Shown one piece after another: positions 1-12,800 of a stretch of DNA of 64,000 nt (position 1 is the first letter of the stretch; each line of letters starts with the position of its first letter). Location of the stretch: NCBI GenBank assembly GCA_010645155.1, contig CM021314.1, positions 7,374,716 to 7,438,715 of the forward strand. Reading direction: 5' to 3'. Origin of the DNA: Tigriopus japonicus. Lineage: Eukaryota; Arthropoda; Copepoda; Harpacticoida; Harpacticidae. Under the pieces are notes generated by a model. The model did no database searches. It was not told the DNA's origin and worked only from the letters and a program-made list of their open reading frames with translations. Both the position numbers and the translations under genes were made by a program.

Positions 1-944
1 AATGTGAAGATTGAAATTCGAGTGGAAATAGTAAACAAAGCAATGGCTTGTAAAACTTTTGAGTGCCTTTTTCGTAAAGTGCAATCGACACAATTGTAGA
101 ATTTTTGGTCAATAAGGCTTTTATCATCCATTAAGGGCGTATTTTGGCACGATTCCCAAGACAAACTTGCCAAAGGCGAAAGCTCTTTTTGTCTTTGGGA
201 AAAGGTAAAAAAGAGGGCTTCAAAACTAACTTCTTTTTATGTTTGTCTGAACAAGATGGGATAAAATTTTCTTGAGGAAAAATATAATCACATCTAGGTG
301 TTCAGAAACTATTGTGTAAGGAAAGGTTCCATACGCTATTTCAGGATTACAAAAACTTTGCCCTTGAGATACTGAAGTTATTCATATTAAGAAGGAGTGC
401 AACTTATTTACCGTGGAATTTTGTCTTGATTTTATTAGAAAAAGTTATCGTTAAACATGAGAAAATAGTAGATACAAACCGAATGGAGATAAGACGAATG
501 ACCTTTTTCCCGGTGAATATTTTACTTGCCAATAAATCAGAGCTGAAGTGTTTTTGGCCTCTGTTTTCAATAAGGTTTTAATTAGTGATTGTCAGCAATA
601 AACACCAATATTTTTGGCAGGTTCTATCTACGTTGAGGGATTAGCCCCAGAATCATCATCCATTTAGCTTATAGATATTTCATTATTTCGATTTTCCGCA
701 AGTTTTTAATGGCCTCATTTTCATGCTCGCAATAAAGCAATTTTGAACTCCTCATAATTCACAACTGGGGAGTCCAAGGAGTAACAAAAAAACACTAGGA
801 CGCAATTCGCAATTTTTGTGTCGTTTCCCAACAAGTTCACTCGATCCATCCTCCTCCAAATTCTGATTTTAATGATATCAAAATCGCGACGAATGTTCCT
901 CTTCCAAAACAGTGCAAGCATACTCTATCAAGAACACATTTTAC
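1..944. other. Intron sequence of the SUCLG2-like gene, no exon seen
   Basis: The donor after exon 2 is at 943-944 (GT on the minus strand). I looked on the minus strand for the next conserved segment of the family (GGVHL...) and did not find it, so this stretch is taken as intron running off the window. It is AT-rich with no clear repeat. Confidence 0.5.
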
Positions 945-3272
945 CTTGAATCCATTGTCGAAATGGCCTTTGCCACGGCCTCCAGCCAAGACTTGAGCCT
1001 TAATAACATACTCATCACAGGGAAACTCCTTGGGAATGTTTTCAGCCTCGCTCTTGTTCGTGGCCACGCGAAACTTTTGAACAGTCACGGCATGATCCTG
1101 AAAATAAAGAACGAACATCAAATCCCGAGAGAGTGGAACAAGTAATGGATAAGTGACTGAACAAAAGGACCCAACTTTGATAGAAGAATGGTTGGTTGAA
1201 CTTTGGAAAATAAGTAGCGAGTAATTTCATTCGCTTGACGAACCACCCCAAGGCTGTAACTCCTGAAATGAAGCTTGAACACACTGTTTATGTTGCAATT
1301 GCTATGATGTGCTTATATGTCACCACCGACGAATCCGGCAGATCATTTACGCCATAAAAGACGTAATTTGAGCTCTTCTAGGGTTCAAATTTAGCAAAAA
1401 CTACAGTAGTTGTAAAAGACATTGTTTGCATTAAGGCAAAACATTACATGTCTAAGTTCTATGCGGAAAAAGTGTTAGTTTTTGGTTGGTGGTCGATTTT
1501 TTTGGCTGTTTATCAGGATAACATGGTACAAAAACTGGTGAACCATTATTAAAGGCAAAGCTTGATATAAAAGTACTCAATGCATTTCTGATAGAAAATA
1601 TCATTATTTACAGTATTTCATTTTTTTACTTTTGACTCTACTAGCAATACAATTCACATTTACACGATATTTGATCCACTAACGATTAAGAAGTGGCTGA
1701 ATGGGACCACCATTGGTCAAGGGGCTACAAAGACTCGTGGATCGGAACACGTTTCACCGTTATTTCAAACCACAGTCTTTATTCCTCGGCATCTTCAATA
1801 GACCTATTCAGAGAAAACCGTAATTTTTGTCAAGTCAACATGGCAACGTCCTCTTAAAAATGAGCAACTCTCGTCATCGTTTAGGATCGTTTCGTTCGTT
1901 GCATCGTTTAGGAAGCTAAAATGATCAAGTAACAATCTGCGCCATCCTGTGGTTAAGCCAACTGGTGCTTATACAAAATCATTGGCCTTACTGAATGATC
2001 ACAAAGGACGAATTTTCGATTCTACAACACACACAAAGGTTGTTCAAGTAAGCGTTTCAAATCATACTACTAGCGGTAATACAAGGCCGTTGTCTGAGCT
2101 CAGTTGCTCTGCCTATTTTTGTAAACCTAAGACTTTTTTTTTGCCGTCAACTCAAAAAGTCTTGGTTTGGTGGGAACGATTATATTTCAAATATGGATAC
2201 CTTGGCTGCCATTTGGATCAATAATATCCTAAATTCACCTTCAGGGTAATTGAATAAAAAGCACTTCAGCAAGCCTTGTGCTACTGCAAAAAGTATAACC
2301 TAATAATGATCCAAAATAATAATAATTTAAAGATGCATATATTTGTTCACTTGATTCCATAGTTTATCTGTAATTACTAGTTTTACAGTTCATAGATTAT
2401 ATCAACATTTGAAAAGGTGTCCCATGAAGAGAATTGACATAGTTTTAATTGCTTCTTTCTAACAATGTAGAATTTTATTCATCTCATTTTCTACCGAATC
2501 AACTAAGCATCTTATCAACCAGATGTAAGCATAGGCATCTAAAAGTAAGAAAGCGATCATTTCCAGGAACCTAGACTTATTTACTACACGCAAAGATTGA
2601 AATGACTTGAATTTGCTGAAATGGGTTGAGCAACTCACTCAGCTCAGCCAACGGCCCTGTTTTACTACTAACGGTTAGATTTATAACGCTTATTTGAGCA
2701 TCCTTTGGGCATGTCCCAATCCTATCGCAAAAAGTGGCCTCTTTAACGTATGACTAGATGGACAAAAGGATCACAAGATAGTCTTTTTTCCTGCTACTGA
2801 TGCTTTGAAGTTCAATGACTTTGAGAAAATTCATTTTCTTTTTTTATGCGATATTGTCACATGATTTCTAAACTTTAACACTCAAATACATAACTTACAC
2901 CGCAATCAAACTTACATGACTCTCATGTCTGATAAAATATATTTGCAATCTTCTTCACAAGAGCAACATAACATCAACTCCAGTAGCTCATATGATTCAA
3001 AATGGATCCAAATGCCGTTGGCAACTAAAGCCATCAACTTAGGCACCAAAACCTACAATTTCTCGAGGCTTCGCGCTGCTTGACATGACACTACACTAAT
3101 CTAAGGGCTGGTTATTTCGCTGCTGGATTACCTGAAGCAATCCCTTGGCTTGATATTCCAAGAGGTCGAGATGTCTGACGGCTTGCTGTCTGCTTTGAGC
3201 TTGAGCAGCGCCCAGAAAACCCGGAGAGCTCTTGTACAAGAACGAGGTCAACGTCTTGCTTAAAATCGGCAT
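945..3272 (-). CDS. SUCLG2: Succinyl-CoA ligase beta subunit (SUCLG2-like), first two coding exons, partial
   Basis: Beta subunit of mitochondrial succinyl-CoA synthetase, the TCA-cycle enzyme that converts succinyl-CoA to succinate with NTP synthesis. Coding exon 1 is 3132-3272 (47 codons) and exon 2 is 945-1097 (51 codons); both junctions are phase 0 with CAG/GT donor and TTTTCAG acceptor. An in-frame TGA lies three codons before the ATG, which fixes the start. Residues 1-35 are rich in K, R, S and Q with no acid until D36, as in a mitochondrial transit peptide. LLEYQAKGLL then matches the family N terminus (LQEYQSKKLM), and exon 2 carries the ATP-grasp segment VIKAQVLAGGRGKGHFDNGF. The stretch TVQKFRVA resembles the GDP-specific paralogue more than SUCLA2. 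Remaining exons must lie left of the window. Confident on family, less so on nucleotide specificity. Confidence 0.88.
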
Positions 3273-3804
3273 GATGATTCAAAGGTTCCACGGAGGAGAG
3301 GGGATGGATCGGTTGAGAGATCAAGCTGACCCACAAAAGATTTGGACTATGGAGGTTGTTGGATGTTTGTTGGAAGTGCTTGAAGCGGGGACACAAGGTT
3401 GCGTGGAAATCGCCTAGGGATAAGTTAGAGTCCAAACTCGAGCTTTTCAAGGGGTGAAGGCGAAAATTTTCGACCGAGAAAAACAAGTGGAAATTTTTCG
3501 ACGCCATAAAAAAACGAACACTAATCATTTTGACCTGATAAAAATGTAAAAAAGCTTGAAAAAGTGGTGGAACGGGGTGGTTTGATATTTACACTCCATG
3601 AGTAGAAATGCCTAACATGGCCGGTTCCAAAACTATTAAGGTCCAAAAAGTCTAAAATCTGGAAATTTTTCAATTCTTCAAGTCTGAACTATTCAAGAAC
3701 CGACAGATTGCTTATCCTCCGCCCTTCGTGAACAAAAGCACTCTGATACGTTCAAGTGCGAATAAAGTTCAAAAACCTTTAATGAACACATGTCCATTTA
3801 CTAC

Positions 3805-4245
3805 TGATGCGTCGTTTATTTGTTTGTTTGTATATTTGTTTGGGTTTTTAAAATCTTTGTTTGTTTGGGGGTAAATTTGTTTCTTTCCAAATAAAAACAG
3901 TGTTGCCGTCATGATTTGTCGTGGTTTGTAAAAGCAACTGTATAATGATTATTTTCGCCACAATAATTGATAATAGTGAAAGCATTTATTGGTCCAAGGG
4001 ATATATTGCATACAACTGGAACACTTTGCTTCAACTATCTAAAGTTTTCAGGACCTTTATTTTCTTTTGACCTTTCTCAACATGTGAGGGGTGTAATTTT
4101 TAGCAACCCTATTTTTCCGGGTGACCAAAACAAACAACAGCTGTTGACTTCTCTTTCCAATTTGTTTGTTTTTTATTTGTGATTTATATTTGTTTGGTAT
4201 GCTGTCGTTTGTTTGTCTTTGTTTGTTATTTGTTATATTTGTTTG
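3805..4245. repeat. TTTG-rich degenerate simple repeat, two clusters
   Basis: Two clusters, about 3805-3893 and 4155-4245, consist largely of TTTG and ATTTG units broken by other bases. They look like decayed microsatellite rather than coding sequence. Confidence 0.6.
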
Positions 4246-4992
4246 TTTCCCATCAGTACCATTTACCAGAGGTATCGGTGAGCCTTAAGTGTATGTTAAA
4301 AGGTCGTGCTACCATTCCAAAAGATGATCTCATAAACTGTCCAACAACTCTGTATGAACCCATTTTGATTCATTCGGTGAGGTAGTTATGTGATGTCTTT
4401 GTCGTACACATTTGTGTAAAACAAAGATGTTTTCGAACAAAGTAGCTTGAATTTGAGGAAACTTGAAAGAGCTTGAAAAGATAGGGTTTTGAAAATTATC
4501 ATTGCTTTGCCTTGCCTTCCCGGCAGATATGATTGCACGGTAAAACTTGGATAAAAGAATATTATTCATCAGCGGCAAGTGTATCTTTATTTCAAAAAAC
4601 AAAAGACTTTGCTTACTGATTGTACATTTCGTTCAGTGGCAAAACAAATTTCATTTCATGAGTTATTCTGATATCATTTACACTTTAAACACATTTACTG
4701 AGATAATTCAAGTACAAACCCCCTAATTGTTCAAAGGTTTGACAAGCATTTTTTAACCAGAATAATATATACCAAGTAATTTCAAGGGACAAACTTGAGA
4801 CCGCAACAATGGAAAGTTCATGATAAGTGAGCCTAAGATTTTTTTGGGGGAGTATATATATAGTAAAATATGCAGACGTTTCTAGGCGTAAGGTTATAGC
4901 TATTAGCCCTCAATCTGATGACATCAAGTGTTTGTCTAAAACCGGAGTGGCAGCTACAGATATTTCATACTTATTTCATAGTGATGGAAACA

Positions 4993-5240
4993 AGGAGGAG
5001 ATGTGGTGTTGTGGTTAGTGCAGTTTCCTTTAGTGAGAGAGGTCCCAGGTTCGATTCTCCTCCCCGACCTTTCTCAAGGAAACTTTTAGACGTTAATCCA
5101 CACCCACAGGCGGAGAACCATTCTGATACCGGACTTGAAATTGCCTATCGGAAATGATTTGGACGATGTGATGGCTGGCTTCGCTGGCCGGGCGAGGCTC
5201 AACCCTCCGACCCTAGCACCAACAATCAAAGATGGAACAA
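4993..5240 (+). mobile_element. tRNA-derived SINE-like element (degenerate)
   Basis: An A-box-like TGGTGTTGTGG (5004-5014) followed by GGTTAGTGC resembles the D-arm of tRNAs, and a B-box-like GGTTCGATTCT (5048-5058) follows 33 bp later, the usual pol III spacing. The arms do not pair well as a tRNA cloverleaf, and the GC-richer downstream sequence (to about 5240) has no tRNA counterpart. This is the layout of a tRNA-derived SINE: promoter head plus unrelated body. The 3' end and any tail or target duplication are unclear, so the limits are approximate. Confidence 0.4.
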
Positions 5241-6746
5241 CAAATTCTGTGATGTTTCATCAAGATTTTTTAATTGCGCTACAAAGCAATAAACACCCTA
5301 TAACAACAAAACTTGGATCTAATTTGGAACACCGAATGTAAAATGAATCAGAGCCAACACAAAAGTCTCAGCAGAAATAAGATTCTGACACCTTTGCAAT
5401 TAAAAAAAATGTGGAAATAGTCACGTTGGGCCCATGGAAGAAATTGCGGTCGGATCGGAATTATGAGATAAGTCCGAGGTTTGGTGATTGCTTCATTTTG
5501 AAGTTCAAATTCAAACGTTCATGATTGATACATTTGATCATTTTTTTCTCATGACTTTAAGTTAACCATTGTAGATTCCAAATCAATCACGATTGGAGGA
5601 CTGCTTTCGGCAGAACTCATTTCCTTGGAAGAAATCACTGTTACATTGAAGTAAAAATGTCCTCAGTTTTTTATGTACTATCAGCATGACGCAATCAATG
5701 ATTTTCAAAAACTCAAATACCATATAAATCATTTCTTGAAGTCCAGAATCAAGATTTTTTATCGATTCAAATCATGCAAAGGGAACCAAGAAATAGATCT
5801 TTTGAAAAAATGTAAGAAATAATCGTTTTTTTTACATTCTAAAATATGACGACGCAGCACTATTAGAATAAAGTTCATCACACTGGGGAAAAAGCACCTC
5901 TTTCAAAGCAGCCCAGTCCTTATTGCTGACGCGAGCAAAGAGAGAGAACAAGACGTTACAAACCCCCTAGATTTCTCCCCGACGGAAAAGCAACCTTTTT
6001 CTCTTAGCTCTAAATAATAAACCTTCATGGATAAGCATAAACACTGGGGCTCGATGTTTGTGAAACGAGAAAAGCTCGACAACTTTGGTGCCGGCACAGC
6101 GCTATATTCAGCTGATGGCGATCCTCATGTGTTTGGAACATAGCAAACTAGAGAAAAAGTTTAATTTCAAAAAAAAATGTGCGAATACGCATAAATTTGA
6201 AAAGTGATTCGAGTTATTCAATATTGGAAACCATTTCTCATTTCTCAATTTTTACCGTATGTCGTGATGGAGTGGAGCCAACTCCAGTTCTCTATTTCAA
6301 AATTGAGGTTCAGTGATGAGTTTTTTGACCTTACGAAAGATTAATATTGATTTTGACTTCGTCGTTTTTGTAGACGGATGTGACATTGGTTAACATTATT
6401 CGTTTAATGTACAAATTCAGGTGAGCACATTTCTTTGGATCAAAAATGTGATAGATGGGAAACATGCAACATCAAAACAACATGAAAATTTCCACTTGTT
6501 ATGTTATTCTTACCTTTTATGTTTTAATCAGACAAATTCTCAAATACTTTTCTTGATCAACTCGTAATTCAAGGTTTGTCCAAGTCTGATATATTTGATC
6601 TGCCAACATTAGCTCGTTGGTAGACCAAATGTGATATAAATGTCAATTTAAACATCACATTAATTGCTTATTTTGTTACAGAGAATTTCATTCCGTTAAC
6701 CGTTAATAAAAAATACAATCAACACAAACAAGGATTATGTTCATGT

Positions 6747-7319
6747 NNNNNNNNNNNNNNNNNNNNNNNNNNNNNNNNNNNNNNNNNNNNNNNNNNNNNN
6801 NNNNNNNNNNNNNNNNNNNNNNNNNNNNNNNNNNNNNNNNNNNNNNNNNNNNNNNNNNNNNNNNNNNNNNNNNNNNNNNNNNNNNNNNNNNNNNNNNNNN
6901 NNNNNNNNNNNNNNNNNNNNNNNNNNNNNNNNNNNNNNNNNNNNNNNNNNNNNNNNNNNNNNNNNNNNNNNNNNNNNNNNNNNNNNNNNNNNNNNNNNNN
7001 NNNNNNNNNNNNNNNNNNNNNNNNNNNNNNNNNNNNNNNNNNNNNNNNNNNNNNNNNNNNNNNNNNNNNNNNNNNNNNNNNNNNNNNNNNNNNNNNNNNN
7101 NNNNNNNNNNNNNNNNNNNNNNNNNNNNNNNNNNNNNNNNNNNNNNNNNNNNNNNNNNNNNNNNNNNNNNNNNNNNNNNNNNNNNNNNNNNNNNNNNNNN
7201 NNNNNNNNNNNNNNNNNNNNNNNNNNNNNNNNNNNNNNNNNNNNNNNNNNNNNNNNNNNNNNNNNNNNNNNNNNNNNNNNNNNNNNNNNNNNNNNNNNNN
7301 NNNNNNNNNNNNNNNNNNN
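6747..7319. other. Assembly gap (run of N)
   Basis: 573 unresolved bases. The two long 'open frames' through this run are artefacts. Confidence 0.99.
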
Positions 7320-7609
7320 GATCTTTTTTTCCATGATTATTTTACGTGGGCTAAATAGCTATGTGTAGAGTAAAGTATGTTTTAAGTTGGCACTGTTGCC
7401 ATTATTTACTCAGACTTTAATATCTATTGCCTTTCAAAGGATCTGAACGTGCTATCTGACTTATAACATAAACTGTTTTGACGTCTAGCTTATAAAAAGA
7501 CCCCCCTATGTGAAGCGCAACCTCCCGTTTTTTGAGCTAGAGTTTTGACGGCATTATTTCCTTCAGATGTCTGTAGTCTTCTCAAGTCTTCCACGCATCT
7601 AGTCCCATT

Positions 7610-7775
7610 TCTCACACATTTCGTTGACTTTTTTGCCCTAATTTTCTACATTTTTTGCTCTTTTTGCTCAAAATTTCAACATTTTTTGCCCTTTTTGCCC
7701 TATATTTCAAAAAAAATTCCCCTTTTTCCTGACATTTTAATGACATTTTTTGGACGTATTTCCAACATTTTTTCC
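7610..7775. repeat. T-rich low-complexity block with repeated TTTTTGCCC-like units
   Basis: Units such as ATTTTTTGCCCTTTTTGCCC recur imperfectly. An open frame of 147 codons runs through it (7545-7988), but its protein is dominated by F, L and S from the skewed composition, so I do not call a gene. Confidence 0.5.
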
Positions 7776-8513
7776 CGGGCTCTAGTTATCACTAGAGGAC
7801 TAACACATTTTTTGTCACGAGTAAAAAGTTCAAATACCACATTTGAAGCTTCTTCGGTTGCTAATAACGCTGTTCCCGTAATATGGAGTTTTCTGTTAAA
7901 GTTAACAAATCCACCAAGTTTGCGGGATTTTTATCTTGTCTCACTCATATCCTGTCTAAAGATCTTATTTGTAGAAATGAAATATTAATATTTTTGCACA
8001 AGACGTAGCAAAACTTGTATGGTAATCTAATTTGCAGGTGCCAATATTAAGGAAGTAGTTATCAGAGCATAGGGATAAATTTTGTTCACCTACGATCTTA
8101 GATCAATAATTAATCACTAGATAGTGTGCAAGCTTTAGTCAGGCTGATTTGGCTAGCAGGGCGGAATGCATTGTATTTATGAGGAAAATGTCTCCCTCAC
8201 AACTGTTGAGCGGACAGTTAGTGTGACCAAACATTTGAATCAAGACCGACTTTTCTAAACTCGTTCTTGAAGCCACAAGTTATTTTTTGTTCAAGTACTA
8301 GTATGCATTGGATCAACCTTGCATAACGCAAAAGCTAAAATTTGTGTTCTTCATTTCAGTGACTGACAATGTATTGGCAGAAAAGTTCCTAGTTGTAGCA
8401 TTCAAATCCAAGGCATGGTCACCTAGTGACATCTTCGGTTCTTTCATGAAAGTGACCACTAGCAATTGTAAAAAATGACCCAAAAACATTACTCAATTCC
8501 ACCTTTGATTCAT

Positions 8514-8786
8514 CAATGGATGAGTGTAATCGAACGAATTCAGCTGGGGATTCTGGGGCCAAAATGGCTAGGGATGGATCAGAACTAGGTTCGGACATTT
8601 CATAGTTTTAGTTTAATACGTGAGGAAAAAATTGTTATATGAATTGATTGTCAAAATGAAGAAAACGAATTGGGCTCACAAATTTTGATTAAGTTTCATG
8701 GAGGGCGAGTCTCAACTCTGCCGCATCCCTAACCACTTTGGCCCCAGAATTCCCAGCTGAATTCGTTCGATTACACTCATCCATTG
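8514..8786. repeat. 63-bp near-perfect inverted repeat with 147-bp loop
   Basis: The left arm 8514-8576 and right arm 8724-8786 are reverse complements with about three mismatches. Outside the arms there is weaker inverted similarity: TTGAGCGGACA and ACATTTGAA occur in matching order on the plus strand around 8205-8240 and on the minus strand around 8813-8850. The structure therefore looks like a head-to-head duplication or fold-back element in which one copy was interrupted. No transposase, target duplication or terminal motif is evident. Confidence 0.75.
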
Positions 8787-9860
8787 CATGGTTGACATTT
8801 GCTTGGTCACACACTTCAAATGTTCCCGCACTTTTGTCCGCTCAATAGCTGGCGACCGAAGACACATTTTTAGGCTTACACTCCCTCTAGTATTAATAGA
8901 ACTCAATGCCTACGATCAAATTTATTGACATTTGAATTATGTTCCTCCAAGCAGCGTCAGTTGTGGCAATTTAAAACAATTGTGTTAGCTCATTTGCCTA
9001 TTACCATACATCTATTACAACTCTAAACTTTGCATAAAAAGAAGCCTTACCTCAAGCTCTTATTTTTTCGATTCGACCCCAAAAATCAAAAGCTAAAACC
9101 ACTTACACGCAAACTCAATGATTAAATCAAATTGAAGTAATTTTATTTCATTGTCACTTAATCTTGATATTACCCAGCTACCTAATTCCTGTTCCCCTGA
9201 ACAGTTTCCAATCCAAACCAAGCACTGCCTTAATTTTGAGTCTTTGACGCTCTGGGTTGTCACCTGTTGACTCCCGGCCAGCATCTAGCTCCAACCCAGA
9301 CTTGGGCCAAAATGTTCTGCTTTACCGCTTGCCCAGGGGGAGGAAAGAGCGCGCTCATTTCGGTCCCAAGTCCATGCTGCTCCATCACACGAACCCGTCC
9401 ATCCTCATCGTCGTTGTTGACGTCGTCGTCATCCTTGTTGTTGAGAGCACGTTCAGTCCGTGATCACGCCTGGACGTCTCCGGTGTAAAGTGGGCAGCAA
9501 TTATTGTTATCATCCCAATAATCCTCTCGCTCTTTTCCTCTCCAATCAGTGTTGTGAGGGAGGGTCGGAGTGCGTGAGTGCTCGACCAGCGTACGTACGT
9601 AGTCGGTCTAGCATCCATCCTGATTAGTCCCCAATCGTAGTACCAGTGGGGTTCTGTGGTCACCTGTGGTCCATCTCCGTCCACCACCTACAAGTCTTCC
9701 ATCCAGATAGCTTTTGGAAGTGTAGTTGTTGGACGATGATCAAGTTCTAAGAGTGATTGGTAGGATCCTGAGATCCAAAGTGAAGTGGAACAAGGGAACA
9801 ACTTTACTGGCTATGTAGCAAAGTGTTCGTGTTGTTCCATAAGCATCCTTTGTAATCAAC

Positions 9861-12800
9861 ATGGCTTATGTGAATGTGACGGAATGGAGGGCCGAACAAG
9901 TGGCCGATTGGTTACAAGGTAGGGCCATTAATCCTGATTGCCAAAGTTTCAGTTCATTCATGCTTCATGAAGGCGGATGAAGGTCGGGAACGGAGTTGAT
10001 TGGAAGAGTTAGTAGTTCCTTGGAATACTGATGGAACCTCTCGAGGACAGTTCCACGTCTTTTGATGAAAGTTCAAATGAAGATTGAGCTGGGAAATCCT
10101 CGTCATTTGATAGTTCCGTCTTAGAGAGACTGTCAAGTAATTGATGAGCTGCGTATGTTGAGAACCGGTTCGATTATTCATTAGAACGAAGCCCATTTAG
10201 TGTATGAACAAGTAATGGTGGTTTATTCAGCTTTCCTTGCATGCATCAGAACACTGGCATAAAAGGGAACAGCTTGTTGATCAAGAATAATGGACCTCCA
10301 AGTATCCTCATCATCCCCAAATGGCCTTATGTACACAGACTGTTCATGATCAATTGGAACAAAACTTCGGCCGTGAACCATCAAATTTCAAATTTCTGAA
10401 ATTACATACCATGTATACAGCCATTTTAGGATTTAAAAGCACGTTCCATGAAAATTTCTACTTCAATTTTGAGCGAGAACAAGACATGTCTTCAAAATAG
10501 GGCCCTTAAAGTTTAAAGTCAAAATTTTTCTGTGATCCTATTTCAATTGAATCTTACCCTGGGAACGAATGACGTTGCAAGGTATGTATGAAGGCCAAAC
10601 TGTAAATAATGCCGTCAACAAGTGTTCATGGTTCCAGAGGCTTTCTTTCCCCTTTGAAGTTTCTTGGCTTGCGATGACGAGGCCCAATTTCTTGACAGTT
10701 CAGCGAGATTGGACAAGTTTTCTCCTGCAGGTTCCATTTTGTGACACATTTCTCCGGCAAGATATTAACTGATTGCTATTTTTGACTTCACTACTGTGTC
10801 AAAAGAAAGTTTCCGTTGGTACCTCGAGATTTCGAGGCCTTAACTGAGTATTTTTGCTTTTGCCAGAAGATATCTACGTAAAATATGACTTCCACGTGTT
10901 AGAATGTTCATGAGAAGGTCTCCTGGGTGCAATGGTGGAAAAGAAGCCAATAAAACAAATGCTGACGAAAAGAAGATGTGAAAGCAATCTAGCCAAAGTC
11001 TTATTTGCCCTGCTTTTTTTTTCTCTCTCTACAAGCTTTTCACGAGTCAGCCCAAGGATGGTCATAAAAAGCAAGCTGCGACCCCTTATTGACATTCTTT
11101 GGTTCAAGTGCTGAGTGACTCGATTGACAAACGCAATAGAAATAATCCGTTCGCACAAGCATTCCATTCTTTTCCGGAACGTCCACCTAGAAACATTTGG
11201 ATCTCAATGAGGGTGAAAAATGTACGTGGAATGAGTCACTCATTCGGAGTGAGAATGGTTTAGATTCACATGGTCGATCCCCATACAGCAAAATTGTTCT
11301 CTCTTCCTGTGTTTCCACTCATGTTCCATCCTTTTTGAATCGAGCAGGATGTGCGAGGAGTTGAGTCCCATTTGGGATTCTCTTAGATTAGCAACCTTTC
11401 CTTTGAGTCCGTTTTGCAAGGAAAGAAGATGAGCGAAGGCCAACAAGGCTAAACCAGAGCCTGGAGATTGAGGCTCGAAGAATGGAGAAATGTCAACCTG
11501 AAGAGCTTTTTTCCTAAGCCTCTAGTTACTTTCCGCCGTTCTCGAATGGGCTCTCTTCGAACGACTTCGTGTTTGACGTCAAAAGGTTGGCACATTTCAT
11601 TTTCTCCCGGCTATTTACGAGTACCTGTCGCGTACGTGGACTTGAGAGTGGAATAAGCCCGAAAGTGTTTGGATTAAACGCTTTGCATTTGACCGATTTT
11701 AGACCGAGGAAGAATTTCGGGTAGAGGGTCAAATGTGACAGGAGCAAGTAGTTGACGGCGCCATTTCAACTACGTCTGTCTGTCTTCTGTCCATCTACAC
11801 CGTCAAAATGTGAAACTTTAGAATGCGAGATCACTGTCCAACAAACACATTCACCTTTGGAGCCATATATTGACCATCAGAATGTGTATGCTCGACCCTA
11901 TTGTTGTGGCTAAACTCAATTTTGTCGTGGTAGAGGGGAATCTTTCAAAATGGAAGAGATATGAATGACCTTTGCAGACGCCGGAAATGAAACGCAGCTT
12001 CTGTACTTAAAAAGGGTGTGAGTGGTTCTCATAGAAACTTTTGAGGAAGAAGAAGGGTTGTTATGGTACACAGAAAAGTTTGCTTTTCTCGAATACTAAA
12101 AAGAAAAACGTTCTAGGCTCCTAGAAAGGGGATCATTTTGGTCTCAAGGTTCTCTTGCTTCCTTCTTGTCGACTTCAACGGTGTCTTCAGCATCATTTAC
12201 ATCTTAGGCAAATTTGAGCCTGAGGAACTTTCCTTCCCATCCTTCTGAGAACGCTTGACAATCTCGTGATAAGTGGAACAAGGATCGGAGAGCGTCTCTT
12301 TTTCCCATCTGGAAATCATGAAAAAGAGACTCTCTTTGTGCTGTTCATTCGTGTTTATAAGATCCAATTCCCAACCCAGGAGGCTACTATACATTATTCA
12401 AGGGAGATTGTTTACAAAGATCCCCCATGTCTTGGACCTGACTTTCAAACCTTATGTCCAATGTTCCTTCCATTTCCGTTCCAAATTAAATTTTAAGGAA
12501 CAAGCAGCAAACAACATCAAACTCTTTGCGCTCCATTCAAAATTCAGGACTTGCCAAAGCACTTCCAGACCCTGAATCGGTGTCATATTGTTGGTGTTGG
12601 ATTTGAACCCGGTGGAAGAAGTGACTGATCATGAAGCCAACGGGTGCGTGCTGTGGAAGCTCACCAACAACCAACCCAACCCGTTTGTATGTACCTAGAG
12701 TACTTGAGTGTGTCTTCAGCGGCTCACCCCCACCAACAATCATCATCATCATCCACAAACCTTCTCTCTTGACACGAACACTTCCACAAGAAGCAACCCA

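Larger units (their letters stand above)
3273..9860. other. Intergenic region between divergent SUCLG2-like and CNK genes
   Basis: This 6.6-kb stretch separates two genes transcribed away from each other. It holds TTTG-rich sequence, a SINE-like element, an assembly gap, a T-rich low-complexity block and an inverted repeat, listed separately. Open frames here are short, of skewed composition and without recognisable domains, so I call no gene. The CNK 5' UTR and promoter probably lie in its last few hundred bases, but I cannot place a start site. Confidence 0.5.

Noticed and set aside
3112..3528. 138-codon minus-strand frame
   Set aside because: It is a shadow of the SUCLG2-like first exon, which lies in another frame on the same strand and matches a known family.
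5002..5073. Functional tRNA gene
   Set aside because: A- and B-box motifs are present, but acceptor and T stems do not pair; better explained as a SINE head.
6737..7336. Two frames of about 198 codons
   Set aside because: They consist almost entirely of unresolved bases in the assembly gap.
7545..7988. 147-codon plus-strand frame
   Set aside because: T-rich low-complexity sequence gives a Phe/Leu/Ser-rich product with no domain or splice context.
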